Source of the DNA: Provencibacterium sp.
GTDB lineage: Bacteria; Bacillota; Clostridia; Oscillospirales; Ruminococcaceae
Assembly: GCA_022792175.1 (NCBI GenBank)
Contig: JAAWAN010000036.1
Coordinates: 57,044 to 121,043 of the forward strand
Reading direction: 5' to 3'
Length of the DNA: 64,000 nt
Every line of letters starts with the position of its first letter. Positions within the stretch are counted from its first letter, which is position 1. A program made the translations under genes and the position numbers. Below, piece after piece: positions 35,121 to 43,963 of this stretch. Under the pieces are notes generated by a model that was not told where the DNA came from, made no database searches, and saw nothing but the letters and a program-made list of their open reading frames with translations.

Positions 35121-35702
35121 ATGAAAAAAAGTCTGTCTGAAATGAGCCTGCAGGAGCTGTGGGAGCTGTTCCCCATTCGGCTGACGGCCTATCAGCAATG
35201 CTGGAAGGGCTGGTTTGAGCAGGAGCGGGAGGCGCTCACCGGCAGCCTGCAGGAAACCGGCCTCGTGCGGCTCAGCCACATCGGCAGCACGGCTGTTGCC
35301 GGCATCTGGGCGAAGCCGATTATCGATATTCTGGCGGAGTTTAATGCCGCCGGGGAGACAGAGAGGATACAGGCGGCCCTGAAGGCTAACGGCTACCGCT
35401 GCATGAGCCGGGGCAGCGGCCGGGCCTCCTTTAATAAGGGATATACCGAGGAGGGGTTTGCCGAAAGGGTGTTTCATCTGCATGTGCGGCCCGCGGGCGA
35501 CTGCGATGAGCTCTATTTTCGGGATTATCTGCAGGCGCATCCGGCGGCAGCAAAGGAGTATGAACGGCTCAAGCTGAGCCTGTGGAGGGATTTCGAGCAT
35601 GACCGCGATGGGTATACCGATGCGAAGGCGGATTTTGTGCGGGAATATACGGAAAAGGCAAAGCTGGCCTATCCGGGCCGGTATGCATACAAAGCGGATT
35701 AA
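35121..35702 (+). CDS. GrpB-family (UPF0157) nucleotidyltransferase-fold protein
   Basis: 193 residues. The family core is seen in RLSHIGSTAVAGIWAKPIIDILAEF, a nucleotidyltransferase-like GS...D.D pattern, followed by HLHVRPAGDCDELYFRDYLQAHP. It has a GrpB-like domain whose activity is unknown. The N-terminal 25 residues (MSLQELWELFPIRLTAYQ) match this family in clostridia. ATG 35121 is preceded by AAAAGGAGAG. It converges on the ABC-F gene with a shared terminator between. Confidence 0.9.
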   Translation: MKKSLSEMSLQELWELFPIRLTAYQQCWKGWFEQEREALTGSLQETGLVRLSHIGSTAVAGIWAKPIIDILAEFNAAGETERIQAALKANGYRCMSRGSGRASFNKGYTEEGFAERVFHLHVRPAGDCDELYFRDYLQAHPAAAKEYERLKLSLWRDFEHDRDGYTDAKADFVREYTEKAKLAYPGRYAYKAD

Positions 35703-35716
35703 AAGGCAGATAAGAG

Positions 35717-35775
35717 AGCGCCCGCAAAGGCGGGAAACCGGCGGTTTCCTGCGATTCTTTGCGGGCGCTTCCGAC
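35717..35775. terminator. Bidirectional terminator between GrpB and ABC-F genes
   Basis: AGCGCCCGCAAAG (35717-35729) pairs with CTTTGCGGGCGCT (35757-35769), with an inner GGAAACCG/CGGTTTCC hairpin (about 35734-35749). TTTTT follows on the + strand at 35775; leftward the tail is CTCTTATCTGCCTTTT. Confidence 0.75.
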
Positions 35776-35778
35776 TTT

Positions 35779-37692
35779 TTATTCTTCCAGGGCGGTGCTC
35801 AGCTCGAGCCATTCGTTCATCCGCTCTTCATGCTGCCCACGCAGCTCCTCGAGCAGGTGGCAGCGCTCCTCCAAAAGCTGGTAGTCAGCGGTGGCCTCGG
35901 GCGACTGCAGCGAAGCCTCCAGACTCGCTATCTCCTCCTCCAGGGCAGCAACCTCCTTTTCGAGCGCGGTAAGCCGGCTGCGCTGGCGGGCCTGCTCGCT
36001 GCGCTGCGCCTTTGAACGGTGAAAGGCATTCTGCGCCGCGCTGGGCATCTTTTCCGCTTCTTTTTTCTGCGGCTCGGGAGAAAGGCAGTGGGCGCGGTAG
36101 TAATCATAGTTTCCGTCATAGCTGACAATGCCATCCTCAAACATTTCGAGAATGCGGGTGGGAACGCGGTTGAGCAGATACCGGTCGTGCGAGACCATCA
36201 GCAGGGTGCCGCCATATTCAGTCAGCGCCTCATCGAGCACCTCCTTGGTCGTATAATCCAGGTGGTTGGTCGGCTCGTCGAGCAGCAGTACGTTTGCCCG
36301 CTCTAAAACGATGAGCGCAAAGGCCACCTTTGCCCGCTCGCCGCCCGACAGGTCGCCGATCTTTTTATAGATATCGTCCGCTGAGAGCAGCAGGCTGCCG
36401 AGCAGGGTGCGCAGCTCGGTCTGCGTTTTGCGAGGGAAGTGCTCGCGAACCTCGTCGAGCACGGTGCGGTTCCAGTTCAGCTGCCGGTTCTCCTGCTCAA
36501 AATAGGAGATGCGCACGTTGGTCCCCCAGCGGATGCGCCCGCCGTGCGGCGCCATATCCTGCAGCGCCTTTAAAAGGGTAGATTTGCCGATGCCGTTGCG
36601 CCCGATGAGCGCCACCTTCTCTCCGCGCCGGATATGCAGCGAAAGGTCACGGCAGAGCTGTTTTTTCTCCTCCCCCTCGCCGACCGAAACGGAGACATCC
36701 TCGGCAATCAGCACATCCTTCCAGGGCTCCACATCGCTGGCAAAGCGCAGGTGAACCGCCTTCAGCTCTCCGGCCGGCCGGTCGATGCGTTCGATATGCT
36801 CAAGCATATGCAGCCGGCTTTTGGCCATGTTGGAGGTAGAAGCGCGCACAATATTGCGCGCCACATAGTCCTCCAGCTTTTCGATCTGCTGCTGCTGGCG
36901 TTCATACTGCCGGCGCTGTACCTCCAGCCGCTCCTCCTTCAAACGCATAAACTGGGTATATCCGCCCTTGTAGCGGGTAAGATGGCAGCGTTCGAGCTCG
37001 CAGATATCGCTTGCCACGCTGTCCAGAAAATACCGGTCATGGGAAACCACCACCAGCGCGCCGCGATAGGAGCGAAGATACTCCTCCAGCCAGCCGAGCG
37101 TTTCAAAATCCAGGTGGTTGGTTGGCTCATCGAGCAGCAGCAGGCCGGGTCTGCGCAAAAGAAGCTTGGCAATGGCCAGCCGCGTTTTTTCCCCGCCGCT
37201 GAGCTCCCGCACCGGCTGGGCGCGGTCATAGCTTCCAAAGCCCATACCCTCCAAAACGGTGTTGATTTTAACCTCCATCTGATAGCCGTCGCGCGCTTCA
37301 AAGGCGATGTTGAGGGCATCATACTCTTTGAGCAGCCGCTCGTGCTCCTGTGGCGGCAGCTGGGCATCTGAGAGGCGGGCGCGCAGCTCATCCAGCTGCT
37401 GGCCTATTTCGCGCACATCGGAGAAGGCGGCTGCCGCCTCCTCGGCGATGGTGTTTCCGTCGTCGAGCGCGCCGTGCTGGCGCAGGTAGCCGATTTCTAT
37501 CCCGCGCGCCAGCGAGCGGGAGCCGGCATCCGGCTCAAGGCTGCCGGTGATGATATTGAGCAGGGTGGATTTCCCCGCTCCGTTGACGCCGAGCAGACCG
37601 ATGCGGTCTCCCGCCTCAATGGAAAGGGAGATATCTTCTAAAATCAGCTCGACGCCGAAGCTTTTGGATATGTGACTGAGTTCCAGTATCAT
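35779..37692 (-). CDS. ABC-F family ATPase (ribosome-associated type)
   Basis: 637 residues with no membrane segments and two ABC domains: Walker A GVNGAGKST with LSGGEKTRLAIAKLL, and GRNGIGKST with LSGGERAKVAFALI. Both Walker B motifs read LLLDEPTNHLD. The interdomain linker (about 240-300) is the charged P-site-tRNA-interaction region, and a C-terminal coiled coil (about 550-637) is present. ABC-F proteins act on ribosomes as translation factors or antibiotic-protection factors. The linker is not obviously of the long resistance type. Leftward promoter candidate: TTGAAT, 17 bases, TACTAT near 37,765-37,795. Confidence 0.93.
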   Translation of the reverse strand: MILELSHISKSFGVELILEDISLSIEAGDRIGLLGVNGAGKSTLLNIITGSLEPDAGSRSLARGIEIGYLRQHGALDDGNTIAEEAAAAFSDVREIGQQLDELRARLSDAQLPPQEHERLLKEYDALNIAFEARDGYQMEVKINTVLEGMGFGSYDRAQPVRELSGGEKTRLAIAKLLLRRPGLLLLDEPTNHLDFETLGWLEEYLRSYRGALVVVSHDRYFLDSVASDICELERCHLTRYKGGYTQFMRLKEERLEVQRRQYERQQQQIEKLEDYVARNIVRASTSNMAKSRLHMLEHIERIDRPAGELKAVHLRFASDVEPWKDVLIAEDVSVSVGEGEEKKQLCRDLSLHIRRGEKVALIGRNGIGKSTLLKALQDMAPHGGRIRWGTNVRISYFEQENRQLNWNRTVLDEVREHFPRKTQTELRTLLGSLLLSADDIYKKIGDLSGGERAKVAFALIVLERANVLLLDEPTNHLDYTTKEVLDEALTEYGGTLLMVSHDRYLLNRVPTRILEMFEDGIVSYDGNYDYYRAHCLSPEPQKKEAEKMPSAAQNAFHRSKAQRSEQARQRSRLTALEKEVAALEEEIASLEASLQSPEATADYQLLEERCHLLEELRGQHEERMNEWLELSTALEE

Positions 37693-37822
37693 AGATGAAA
37701 ATCCCTTCGATGGTTATAGAGGTTCAGAGCGGTATGAAGGGGAAATATCCCCGGAAAATATCCTCAAAATATAGTAACCTACTTTAAGAAAAAATTCAAT
37801 ATCCGGAGGAAATTTGTCAGGG

Positions 37823-37913
37823 CAAGAGTATTTAAAAGTATACTTTTTTAAATACTCTTGTTCTGGACTTATCATAAATAAAGATTGACAAATAAATCGT
37901 CTTTTTTTATAAT
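37823..37913 (+). promoter_or_regulatory. Consensus promoter with upstream AT-rich palindrome
   Basis: TTGACA (37885-37890), exactly 17 bases, TATAAT (37908-37913), the best promoter in the window, reading to the thioesterase gene. Just upstream, CAAGAGTATTTAAAAGTA (37823-37840) is followed by its inverted copy with two extra T (37841-37860), a 38-base near-palindrome lying between this promoter and the ABC-F promoter; it could be an operator. The leader before the gene is about 135 bases. Confidence 0.75.
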
Positions 37914-38056
37914 GATAGGGAAGTTCGTTTGGTGAATTTGTCCGAACGGGATTTTACTGAAGGAAAAAAAGGCCTTTAACGGGCAAAAGGGGACTTTAAA
38001 TCATGGCTCTGCGCCTGGGATAAAAGAAAAGTGCAGAGCTCAGAAGGGGAAAGATT

Positions 38057-38449
38057 ATGGATATGCAGATTGGGAAGCTTTGCCAAGTGAGCGCGCGAGT
38101 GGAGGAATCAATGCTCGCATCGGCAGTAGGAAGCGGCGATGTTGCAGTTTATGCTACGCCATCGATGATTGCGCTCATGGAGAGAGCCGCTCTCCAATGC
38201 GTTTCGGAATACCTGCAGGATGGGGAAACAACGGTCGGCGCACAGATGGATGTGTCACACATCTCTGCCGTCCCGGCCGGGGAAGAGATAACCGCAACGG
38301 CGGAGATTATCAAATCGCAGGGCAGAAAGGTGCTCTTTAAGGTTTTCTGTGAGGATGCCAACGGCATCATCGGCAAGGGAACCCATCTGCGGCTGGTGGT
38401 CAACCGGGAGCGCTTTGAGCAGCGGGCAAGAGATAATCACGCCCATTGA
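38057..38449 (+). CDS. Hotdog-fold thioesterase, FlK-like family
   Basis: 130 residues. The segment AVYATPSMIALMERAALQCV followed by TTVGAQMDVSHISAVPAGEEITATAEI matches the FlK-like thioesterase family, whose founding member hydrolyses fluoroacetyl-CoA. Most relatives act on unknown acyl-CoAs. Thr and His of the catalytic region appear present (TTVGAQMDVSH). ATG 38057 with AAGGGGA upstream. Transcribed from a consensus promoter and ended by a terminator, so it is a single-gene unit. Confidence 0.88.
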   Translation: MDMQIGKLCQVSARVEESMLASAVGSGDVAVYATPSMIALMERAALQCVSEYLQDGETTVGAQMDVSHISAVPAGEEITATAEIIKSQGRKVLFKVFCEDANGIIGKGTHLRLVVNRERFEQRARDNHAH

Positions 38450-38491
38450 GCTTATACATAACGGCCGCGAAGGTCTGAAAGGAGGATGTCT

Positions 38492-38539
38492 GCAACGCTG
38501 CAGCCGCAGGGCCCGCAGCGGTTGCGGGCATTCTTTTTT
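38492..38539 (+). terminator. Terminator after the thioesterase gene
   Basis: GCAACGCTGC (38492-38501) pairs with GCAGCGGTTGC (38515-38525) with one bulged G, followed by GGGCATTCTTTTTT. Confidence 0.75.
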
Positions 38540-38644
38540 GCAGTGCGCACCTTTCGGGGGAAGGCAGGCATTCGAAAGGGCCTGTCCTTTTGGGTTGACT
38601 TTTTGGCCGATAACCGGTAGGATAGAAGCAGCAGTTTATGGAGA

Positions 38645-38677
38645 AACAGCCCTCCTTCAAAGAAACGGAGGGCTGTT
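38645..38677 (+). promoter_or_regulatory. Leader hairpin before the secreted protein gene
   Basis: AACAGCCCTCC (38645-38655) pairs with GGAGGGCTGTT (38667-38677) around 11 bases, about 28 bases before the start codon, with no T-run after it. It may affect mRNA stability or access to the ribosome binding site. Confidence 0.45.
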
Positions 38678-38705
38678 TGGCGAAGGACACAAACAGGAGG
38701 GATAA

Positions 38706-40082
38706 ATGGTGGCCAGAAAGGGTGGATGGCTGCTGTGCGGGCTTTTGCTGCTCGCCTGCTTTTGTGTGCCGGCCTATGCGGCAGGGGAGCTGCGGGTGCA
38801 GCTTTCCGGCACCCGGCTGGATGAAAAAGGCTGCTACGCTTCGCCCGTTTCGATAACAATCAGCGGAGCGCAGCAGGGAGAACGGATTCTGATTAAGGAG
38901 GATGGGCGATGGATGTCCCTTTCTTCCGATGAGGGCGGCAGCTGCCGGCTGGATTTTGCAGAGGATGGCGATTACCGGCTGCGGTTTTGTGCCGAGGCGG
39001 CGGATGGCCAGCGCAGCGGCTTTACAGATGCTATTTTCACCATCGATCAGCAAACAGCCTCTTTTCTCGAGAGCTGCCGCCGCCTTCCCGACCCCTGGTC
39101 GGCGCAGGATGAGCAGGTAATCGCTCTGGAGGAGGAGCTGCTGGCGCTGCAGCGAAGAGAGAATGCGCTGGATGAGGCGCAGCGCGCACGCATCCCCGCT
39201 GCGGCCGCCAATGCGCTTTCTGAGCTTTACCGGCGGTTGGGGCAGCTGCGTCCGCAGCAGGATATTACCCCGCCGCAGCCGCCGCAGGTGCTCATTACTG
39301 GCGCGGCGGCAAAAAACAGCTCCGTTTACCGCGACCTGGTGCAGCTGGAAATTCTGCCGCCACAGACAGACTTTTATCGGCTCTGGATGCGCACCAGTGA
39401 AGAGTGGGAGCTGCTCGAGGCAGTGGATGGCGCTTACACGCTCGAATGCAGCGCCAGCGACATCTACCGCTATGACTTTTGCAGCGAGGATGCGGCTGGC
39501 AACCGCAGCAGCCTTACCCGCGCCGAGCTTATTATTTCCCCCGGCCTGTTTGAATTTTATGAGGAGGTTGGCCGAAGTACCGGTCTGGGGGTGGAGAAGG
39601 CGCTTCGGCTCTATCAGCTCTTTGATGGGCGCGGCTGCGCGCTGGTAGAGGAAGGGCTGATCCGGCAGCTGAAGAAGGATTATCTGCGCGCCTGCGAGCA
39701 GACGGGCTTTACTGTGCAGGCCGATCTGAATGGCAGGCAGCTGTTCGTTTTGGGGATGCTCTCCGGCTTTTACGGCAGACAGGGGATTCAGCTTAAAGCT
39801 TCTGAGAAGCCAGTGGAAGAGGAGAAAACGGCAGCCGGAAAAAAGCTGCTCTGGGAATATACCCTTTCGCTGAACGACGGGCAGGGGAACGCCGTCGAGC
39901 CAAAGGAGCAGCTGCTCGTTTCGGTGCAGCTGCCCTCCGAGCTGCTGAAAAAGAAGAATGTAGCGGTGGTGGATGCCGACGGAAAGCTGCTGGAAAGCCA
40001 TCTACGCAATGAGGATGAGGGATTTGTCCTCAGCTTTTTGGTGCCGGGCAGCGGCGTTTATACTGTGGGGGCGGAGAGCTGA
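38706..40082 (+). CDS. Secreted protein with Ig-like segments, function unknown
   Basis: 458 residues with a signal peptide (LLCGLLLLACFCVPAYAAG, cleavage about residue 25). Two segments look like Ig/OmpL47-type folds: GDYRLRFCAEAADGQRSG (about 95-115) and IYRYDFCSEDAAGNRSS (about 250-270); the AGNRSS ending is the same as in the large element-borne surface protein at 53.8-61.9 kb. A helical middle segment and a C-terminal beta-rich part follow. There is no membrane anchor or sortase motif, so it is probably secreted or loosely wall-bound. Start supported by AGGAGG about 7 bases upstream. Confidence 0.75.
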   Translation: MVARKGGWLLCGLLLLACFCVPAYAAGELRVQLSGTRLDEKGCYASPVSITISGAQQGERILIKEDGRWMSLSSDEGGSCRLDFAEDGDYRLRFCAEAADGQRSGFTDAIFTIDQQTASFLESCRRLPDPWSAQDEQVIALEEELLALQRRENALDEAQRARIPAAAANALSELYRRLGQLRPQQDITPPQPPQVLITGAAAKNSSVYRDLVQLEILPPQTDFYRLWMRTSEEWELLEAVDGAYTLECSASDIYRYDFCSEDAAGNRSSLTRAELIISPGLFEFYEEVGRSTGLGVEKALRLYQLFDGRGCALVEEGLIRQLKKDYLRACEQTGFTVQADLNGRQLFVLGMLSGFYGRQGIQLKASEKPVEEEKTAAGKKLLWEYTLSLNDGQGNAVEPKEQLLVSVQLPSELLKKKNVAVVDADGKLLESHLRNEDEGFVLSFLVPGSGVYTVGAES

Positions 40083-40121
40083 GGCGAAGAGACCCTTTGA
40101 GCAGCTGCCGGCCGGCTTTCT

Positions 40122-40625
40122 TTATTCGGCGGGCATATCCTGCTCTGGTGCATACTGATAGGCGATGCGCGGGCTTTTATCCTCCAGATAGATGATGCCG
40201 CAGCGCTCAAAGCCGCTCTTTTCCACCAGCCGCTGCATGATCCGGTTGTCCGCGTGGGTGTCGATGCGCAGGTTGGGGAGAAGCGAGCGGCAGAAATGAA
40301 AGCAGCCCTCCCAGATGCCATGGGCCTGCCCGCTGCTGGCAAGCCGGTGAACGGTGCCATAGGGACGGTTGTTTTTCCAGCTGCCTTCAATATACCGGTA
40401 GGTAGGATCCTCTCCGATAATGAAGGCGAACACCCCGACGATTTTTTCATCCTCTTCCAGCAGATAGAGATTGCCCTCCCGGATATCCTCTCTGAGTGTT
40501 TCCGGGGAGGGCTTGTTTTTTCCCCACTGGTTCGGGTTGCCGGTTTGCTGCATCTGCTGCCGGGCATGGGCATAGACAGGGAGAATAGCGGGAAAATCGC
40601 TATCGTCCGCTTTTCTGATTTTCAT
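40122..40625 (-). CDS. GNAT-family N-acetyltransferase
   Basis: 167 residues. It opens with MKIRKADDSDFPAILPVYAHARQQM, typical for GNAT, and has IVGVFAFIIGEDPTYRYIEG, a substrate-side beta strand, and IDTHADNRIMQRLVEKSGFERCG, matching the ThxDN.xM...E..GF pattern of a common clostridial GNAT subfamily. ATG 40625 is preceded by GCGAGGCG; an upstream in-frame ATG at 40643 lacks a site. The substrate is unknown. Confidence 0.88.
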   Translation of the reverse strand: MKIRKADDSDFPAILPVYAHARQQMQQTGNPNQWGKNKPSPETLREDIREGNLYLLEEDEKIVGVFAFIIGEDPTYRYIEGSWKNNRPYGTVHRLASSGQAHGIWEGCFHFCRSLLPNLRIDTHADNRIMQRLVEKSGFERCGIIYLEDKSPRIAYQYAPEQDMPAE

Positions 40626-40788
40626 TGGTTTTTCGCCTCGCAATCTGGTGTAGATAAATAATTTTTGTCGCTTATGTTAATAAAGTAGAATTTAATAAAT
40701 ATTTTTTATACATTATAACACAAACTCCAGAATTTTGTAGGTTCCGCCCGACTTTTTTCACTTTTTTAAAATTTTCTCGTTCAAAAGC

Positions 40789-40817
40789 TTGACATCCTTC
40801 TTGGAGCATGCTATATT
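40789..40817 (+). promoter_or_regulatory. Cold-shock gene promoter with long leader
   Basis: TTGACA (40789-40794), 17 bases, TATATT (40812-40817). The start of transcription would be near 40,824, giving a leader of about 120 bases before the GTG start. Cold-shock genes commonly have such long leaders that refold at low temperature. Confidence 0.8.
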
Positions 40818-40946
40818 ATAGATGTATTCTACTTCGACAATTGTACTCACATATTTTTGTAAGTCCATTTGCTTGATGAATGGATTACAGAATATGTGAT
40901 TTTTTATTTGTCTGAGAATATAATATTTTCTAAGGAGGTACCTATA

Positions 40947-41159
40947 GTGAATAACGGTACTGTCAAATGGTTTAATGCGGAAAAGGGCTATGGCTTTATT
41001 GCCAACGACGAGGGCGGAGATGACGTTTTTGTTCATTTCTCTGCGATTCTGACCGAGGGATTTAAAACTCTGAACGAGGGTCAGAAGGTCACCTTTGAGA
41101 CGGAGATTGATAACCGCAACGGCAAGCTGCGCGCTGTCAACGTAACGCCGGTTGTCTGA
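40947..41159 (+). CDS. Cold-shock domain protein (CspA family)
   Basis: 70 residues, a single OB-fold RNA chaperone. [16 protein letters not shown] holds RNP1 (KGYGFI) and DVFVHFSAI holds RNP2 (VFVHF). The GTG start at 40947 follows TAAGGAGGT at 7-8 bases. The open frame to 40869 lies within the untranslated leader. Followed by a clear terminator, so it is a single-gene unit. Confidence 0.95.
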   Translation: MNNGTVKWFNAEKGYGFIANDEGGDDVFVHFSAILTEGFKTLNEGQKVTFETEIDNRNGKLRAVNVTPVV

Positions 41160-41174
41160 GCAAAACCTACACAG

Positions 41175-41219
41175 AAAAGCCGCCTTTCTTCCCGCTGCCG
41201 GGGAGAAAGGCGGCTTTTT
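41175..41219 (+). terminator. Terminator of the cold-shock gene
   Basis: AAAAGCCGCCTTTCT (41175-41189) pairs with AGAAAGGCGGCTTTT (41204-41218), with T-runs on both sides, so it may also serve the leftward Cys-rich gene. Confidence 0.88.
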
Positions 41220-41241
41220 GCGTCTCTTTTCCCTTTTCAGG

Positions 41242-41475
41242 TTATTTTGCGTCTGTGTCTGCATTTTGGCCGCAAAGGGGGGCATCCTGCCGGCGGCTGC
41301 GGTCTTTCACCAGCGCCTGCAGGCTCCGGTCATAAAGAGCCTCTCCCTGCTTGCTGAAAAAGCAGCCGGGAATGCCGCCCTCATGGTCCCGGTGGTGGGC
41401 AACGCAGGCGCAGCAGCGGCCATGGCGCGGACAGTCATAGGTACAGGGACAGGGGAGCCGGTTATCGCAGGCCAC
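41242..41475 (-). CDS. Small Cys-rich protein, DUF6485-like
   Basis: 77 residues containing ACDNRLPCPCTYDCPRHG, then KCC-like RCCACVAHHRDHEGGIPGCFFS. The Cys/His pattern (CPCTY..CPRHG..CC.CV..H) is that of a conserved small clostridial family (DUF6485), probably metal-binding, function unknown. The GTG at 41475 is supported by AAGGAGG 7 bases upstream. It lies 74 bases beyond the oxidoreductase gamma subunit on the same strand and may be the last gene of that operon. Confidence 0.75.
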   Translation of the reverse strand: MACDNRLPCPCTYDCPRHGRCCACVAHHRDHEGGIPGCFFSKQGEALYDRSLQALVKDRSRRQDAPLCGQNADTDAK

Positions 41476-41549
41476 TGGAAAACCTCCTTCAGTGACGGGG
41501 CTGCCGGCCGCTGCAGGAGCTGTTTTTCGCAGCGGCAGCCGCTTTTTAT

Positions 41550-42080
41550 TTACAGGCTTTTGCCCAGTGCAATGGCGCGCTTGTTGGCCTCTACCAGGTG
41601 CGCTTTGCGGGCGGGCACGCATTTATCAATCGCATGGTCAATGCTTTCGAAGCTGACAAACGAGCGCTCAGCAATCATCTTGCCGACCAGAATGATATTG
41701 GCAAGCCCCTGCAGCTCCTTTTCATTGGCGAGCCCTGTTGCAGGCAGATAAAAGACGGTGATATCGGTGCGTGCGCATTTGCGGTCAACGAGCGTGCTGT
41801 CCACAATAGCCAGGCCGCCCGGCACGACCGCATCGATGAATTTATCGTAAGAGGGGGTGTTCATTGCCACCAGAATATCCGGCGAGAGCACTAAGGGGGA
41901 GCCTATCGGCTCATCGGAGATGCAGACGCTGCAGTTGGCGGTGCCTCCGCGCATCTCCGGCCCATAGGAGGGCAGCCAGGAGACCTGTTTATCCTCCGCG
42001 AGGCCGGAATAGGCCAGTACCTTGCCGGCAAAAAGGATGCCCTGCCCGCCGAAGCCGGCGAGAAGAATATTCGTCGTCAC
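41550..42080 (-). CDS. 2-oxoacid:ferredoxin oxidoreductase, gamma subunit
   Basis: 176 residues, the gamma (KorC/VorC-type) subunit. It has [25 protein letters not shown] with the glycine-rich loop, and [23 protein letters not shown], the hallmark of this subunit. GTG start at 42080, one base after the beta subunit stop, with AGGAGG about 9 bases upstream. Together with the next three genes it forms a DABC operon that oxidatively decarboxylates a 2-oxoacid to acyl-CoA and reduces ferredoxin. Confidence 0.93.
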   Translation of the reverse strand: MTTNILLAGFGGQGILFAGKVLAYSGLAEDKQVSWLPSYGPEMRGGTANCSVCISDEPIGSPLVLSPDILVAMNTPSYDKFIDAVVPGGLAIVDSTLVDRKCARTDITVFYLPATGLANEKELQGLANIILVGKMIAERSFVSFESIDHAIDKCVPARKAHLVEANKRAIALGKSL

Positions 42081-42081
42081 T

Positions 42082-42837
42082 TTACTCGCCCTCCTTCTGC
42101 GCGCTTCTGTCCTTATAGACTCCCAGCGGGTAATAGGGAAGCATCTTTTCCTCCAGCCAGCTAAGGGCCTCTACCGGAGTCATTCCCCAGTTGGTCGGGC
42201 AGGTGGAGACTACCTCGACAAGGCTGAAGCCCCTGCCATCTATCTGATTCTGAAAGGCCTTTTTGATGGCCTTTTTCGCCTTGCGCAGGTTGGGGATATT
42301 GTTGACCGTTACCCGCTCGAGATACTCAACGCCGGTCAACGAGGAGAGCATCTCGCACACCCGCACCGGATAGCCGGCAATCTTCGGGTCGCGGCCATAG
42401 GGGGTGGTCTGGGTGACCTGGCCGGGGAGGGTGGTGGGCGCCATCTGCCCGCCGGTCATGCCATAGATGGCGTTGTTGACAAAGATGATGGTGATATTTT
42501 CCCCGCGGGTAGCGGCATGCACCGTTTCAGCAGTGCCGATGGCAGCAAGGTCGCCATCCCCCTGATAGGTGAAGATGATGTTATCCGGCAGCGCGCGCCT
42601 CAGACCGGTGGCGACGGCCGGCGCGCGGCCATGCGGAGCCTGCACCATGTCGCAGGTATAAAAATCGTAGGCGGTCACCGAGCAGCCGACCGGCGAAACA
42701 CCGACCGTTCTTCCCTCAATGCCCAGCTCCTCGATCGATTCGGCAACCAGCTTCTGGATGATTCCATGCGTACAGCCGGGGCAGTAGGAGAGCGGGGCAT
42801 CGGTGAGCGTGGAGGGCTTTTTATAGACAATGGCCAT
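42082..42837 (-). CDS. 2-oxoacid:ferredoxin oxidoreductase, beta (TPP) subunit
   Basis: 251 residues. The thiamine pyrophosphate-binding motif GDGDLAAIGTAETVHAA...NNAIYGMTGGQ is clear, and CPGCTHGIIQKLV near the N-terminus matches KorB/VorB. The substrate (2-oxoglutarate or branched-chain 2-oxoacids) cannot be told from sequence reading alone. It starts 62 bases after the alpha subunit and is followed directly by the gamma subunit. Confidence 0.94.
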   Translation of the reverse strand: MAIVYKKPSTLTDAPLSYCPGCTHGIIQKLVAESIEELGIEGRTVGVSPVGCSVTAYDFYTCDMVQAPHGRAPAVATGLRRALPDNIIFTYQGDGDLAAIGTAETVHAATRGENITIIFVNNAIYGMTGGQMAPTTLPGQVTQTTPYGRDPKIAGYPVRVCEMLSSLTGVEYLERVTVNNIPNLRKAKKAIKKAFQNQIDGRGFSLVEVVSTCPTNWGMTPVEALSWLEEKMLPYYPLGVYKDRSAQKEGE

Positions 42838-42899
42838 TTTCTATCCATCCTTCCTTTCCGAAAGGCTGAAAGCAGAGAGCTTCTTTAAAAGAGCGGCTT

Positions 42900-43958
42900 T
42901 CAGTCCTTTGCGAGCTTGTTGATTTCGGCGAGGACCTCCGCCGGGGTGGGGATGATGCCGCCGGTGCGTCCATAAAAATGAACGGGGCGGCTTCCCTCAA
43001 GCGTCAGGCGCACGTCATCCACCATCTGGCCCATGCTCATTTCCACGCAGAGAAACTGCTTTGCCTGCTTTGCGGATTTCTGAAGGACATCCGTCGGGAA
43101 CGGCCAGAGGGTAACAGGACGGATAAGCCCTGCCTTCACGCCGTCAGCGCGCGCAGCTTTGACCGCATTCATCGCAATGCGTGCGCTCGCGCCATAGGCG
43201 ACGACGATGATGTCGGCATCCTCAGTCATCGTTTCTTCGGCGAGCTGCTCGCTCTTTTTAATCTGCTCATAGCGCAAAAAGCGGCTCTTTACCCGCTCCT
43301 CCAGCTCGTCCGGTTTTAAAAACAGCGAATTGATGATATTGTGCTTTCTGGCATTCTGGTGGCCGGTGACCGCCCAGGGCTTTTCGATGGGGGCATGTGC
43401 GCCCTCTTCGGGGAAGGTGACCGGCTCCATCATCTGGCCGAGCATGCCATCTGCCAGCAAAACGGCGGGCAGGCGGTAGCGCTCGGCCGTTTCGTAGGCT
43501 TTAACGACCAGGTCCACCATCTCCTGAACGGTGGAGGGGGCGTAAACGAGCACATGCGCATCGCCATGCCCGAGCGCGCGGGTGACCTGCCAGTAATCCG
43601 CCTGGGAGGGCTGAATGCCGCCGAGGCCGGGGCCACCGCGCATAACATCCACAATCAGGCAGGGAAGGTCGCTGCCGACTATGTAGGAAATACCCTCGCA
43701 CTTGAGGCTGATTCCGGGGGAGGAGGAGGAGGTCATCGCCCGCACGCCCGCGCTCGCGGCACCGAGCACCATGTTAATCGCGGCGATTTCGCTCTCCGCC
43801 TGCAAAAAGGTACCGCCGATTTTCGGCATGCGCTTGGCCATATAGGCGGCAACTTCAGTCTGGGGGGTGATCGGATAACCGAAGTAGTGGCGGCAGCCCG
43901 CACGGATGGCGGCTTCGGCCAGCGCTTCGTTGCCCTTCATCAAAACTCTTTCCTGCAC
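42900..43958 (-). CDS. 2-oxoacid:ferredoxin oxidoreductase, alpha subunit
   Basis: 352 residues. Typical alpha-subunit features are MKGNEALAEAAIRAGCRHYFGYPITPQTEVAAYMA at the N-terminus, TSSSSPGISLKCEGISYIVGSDLP, and IIVVAYGASARIAMNAV in the C-terminal transketolase-like domain. The GTG at 43958 is chosen: AAAGGAG lies 8 bases upstream, overlapping the ferredoxin stop. The longer frame to 44030 is inside the ferredoxin gene. Confidence 0.95.
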   Translation of the reverse strand: MQERVLMKGNEALAEAAIRAGCRHYFGYPITPQTEVAAYMAKRMPKIGGTFLQAESEIAAINMVLGAASAGVRAMTSSSSPGISLKCEGISYIVGSDLPCLIVDVMRGGPGLGGIQPSQADYWQVTRALGHGDAHVLVYAPSTVQEMVDLVVKAYETAERYRLPAVLLADGMLGQMMEPVTFPEEGAHAPIEKPWAVTGHQNARKHNIINSLFLKPDELEERVKSRFLRYEQIKKSEQLAEETMTEDADIIVVAYGASARIAMNAVKAARADGVKAGLIRPVTLWPFPTDVLQKSAKQAKQFLCVEMSMGQMVDDVRLTLEGSRPVHFYGRTGGIIPTPAEVLAEINKLAKD

Positions 43959-43963
43959 CTTGC

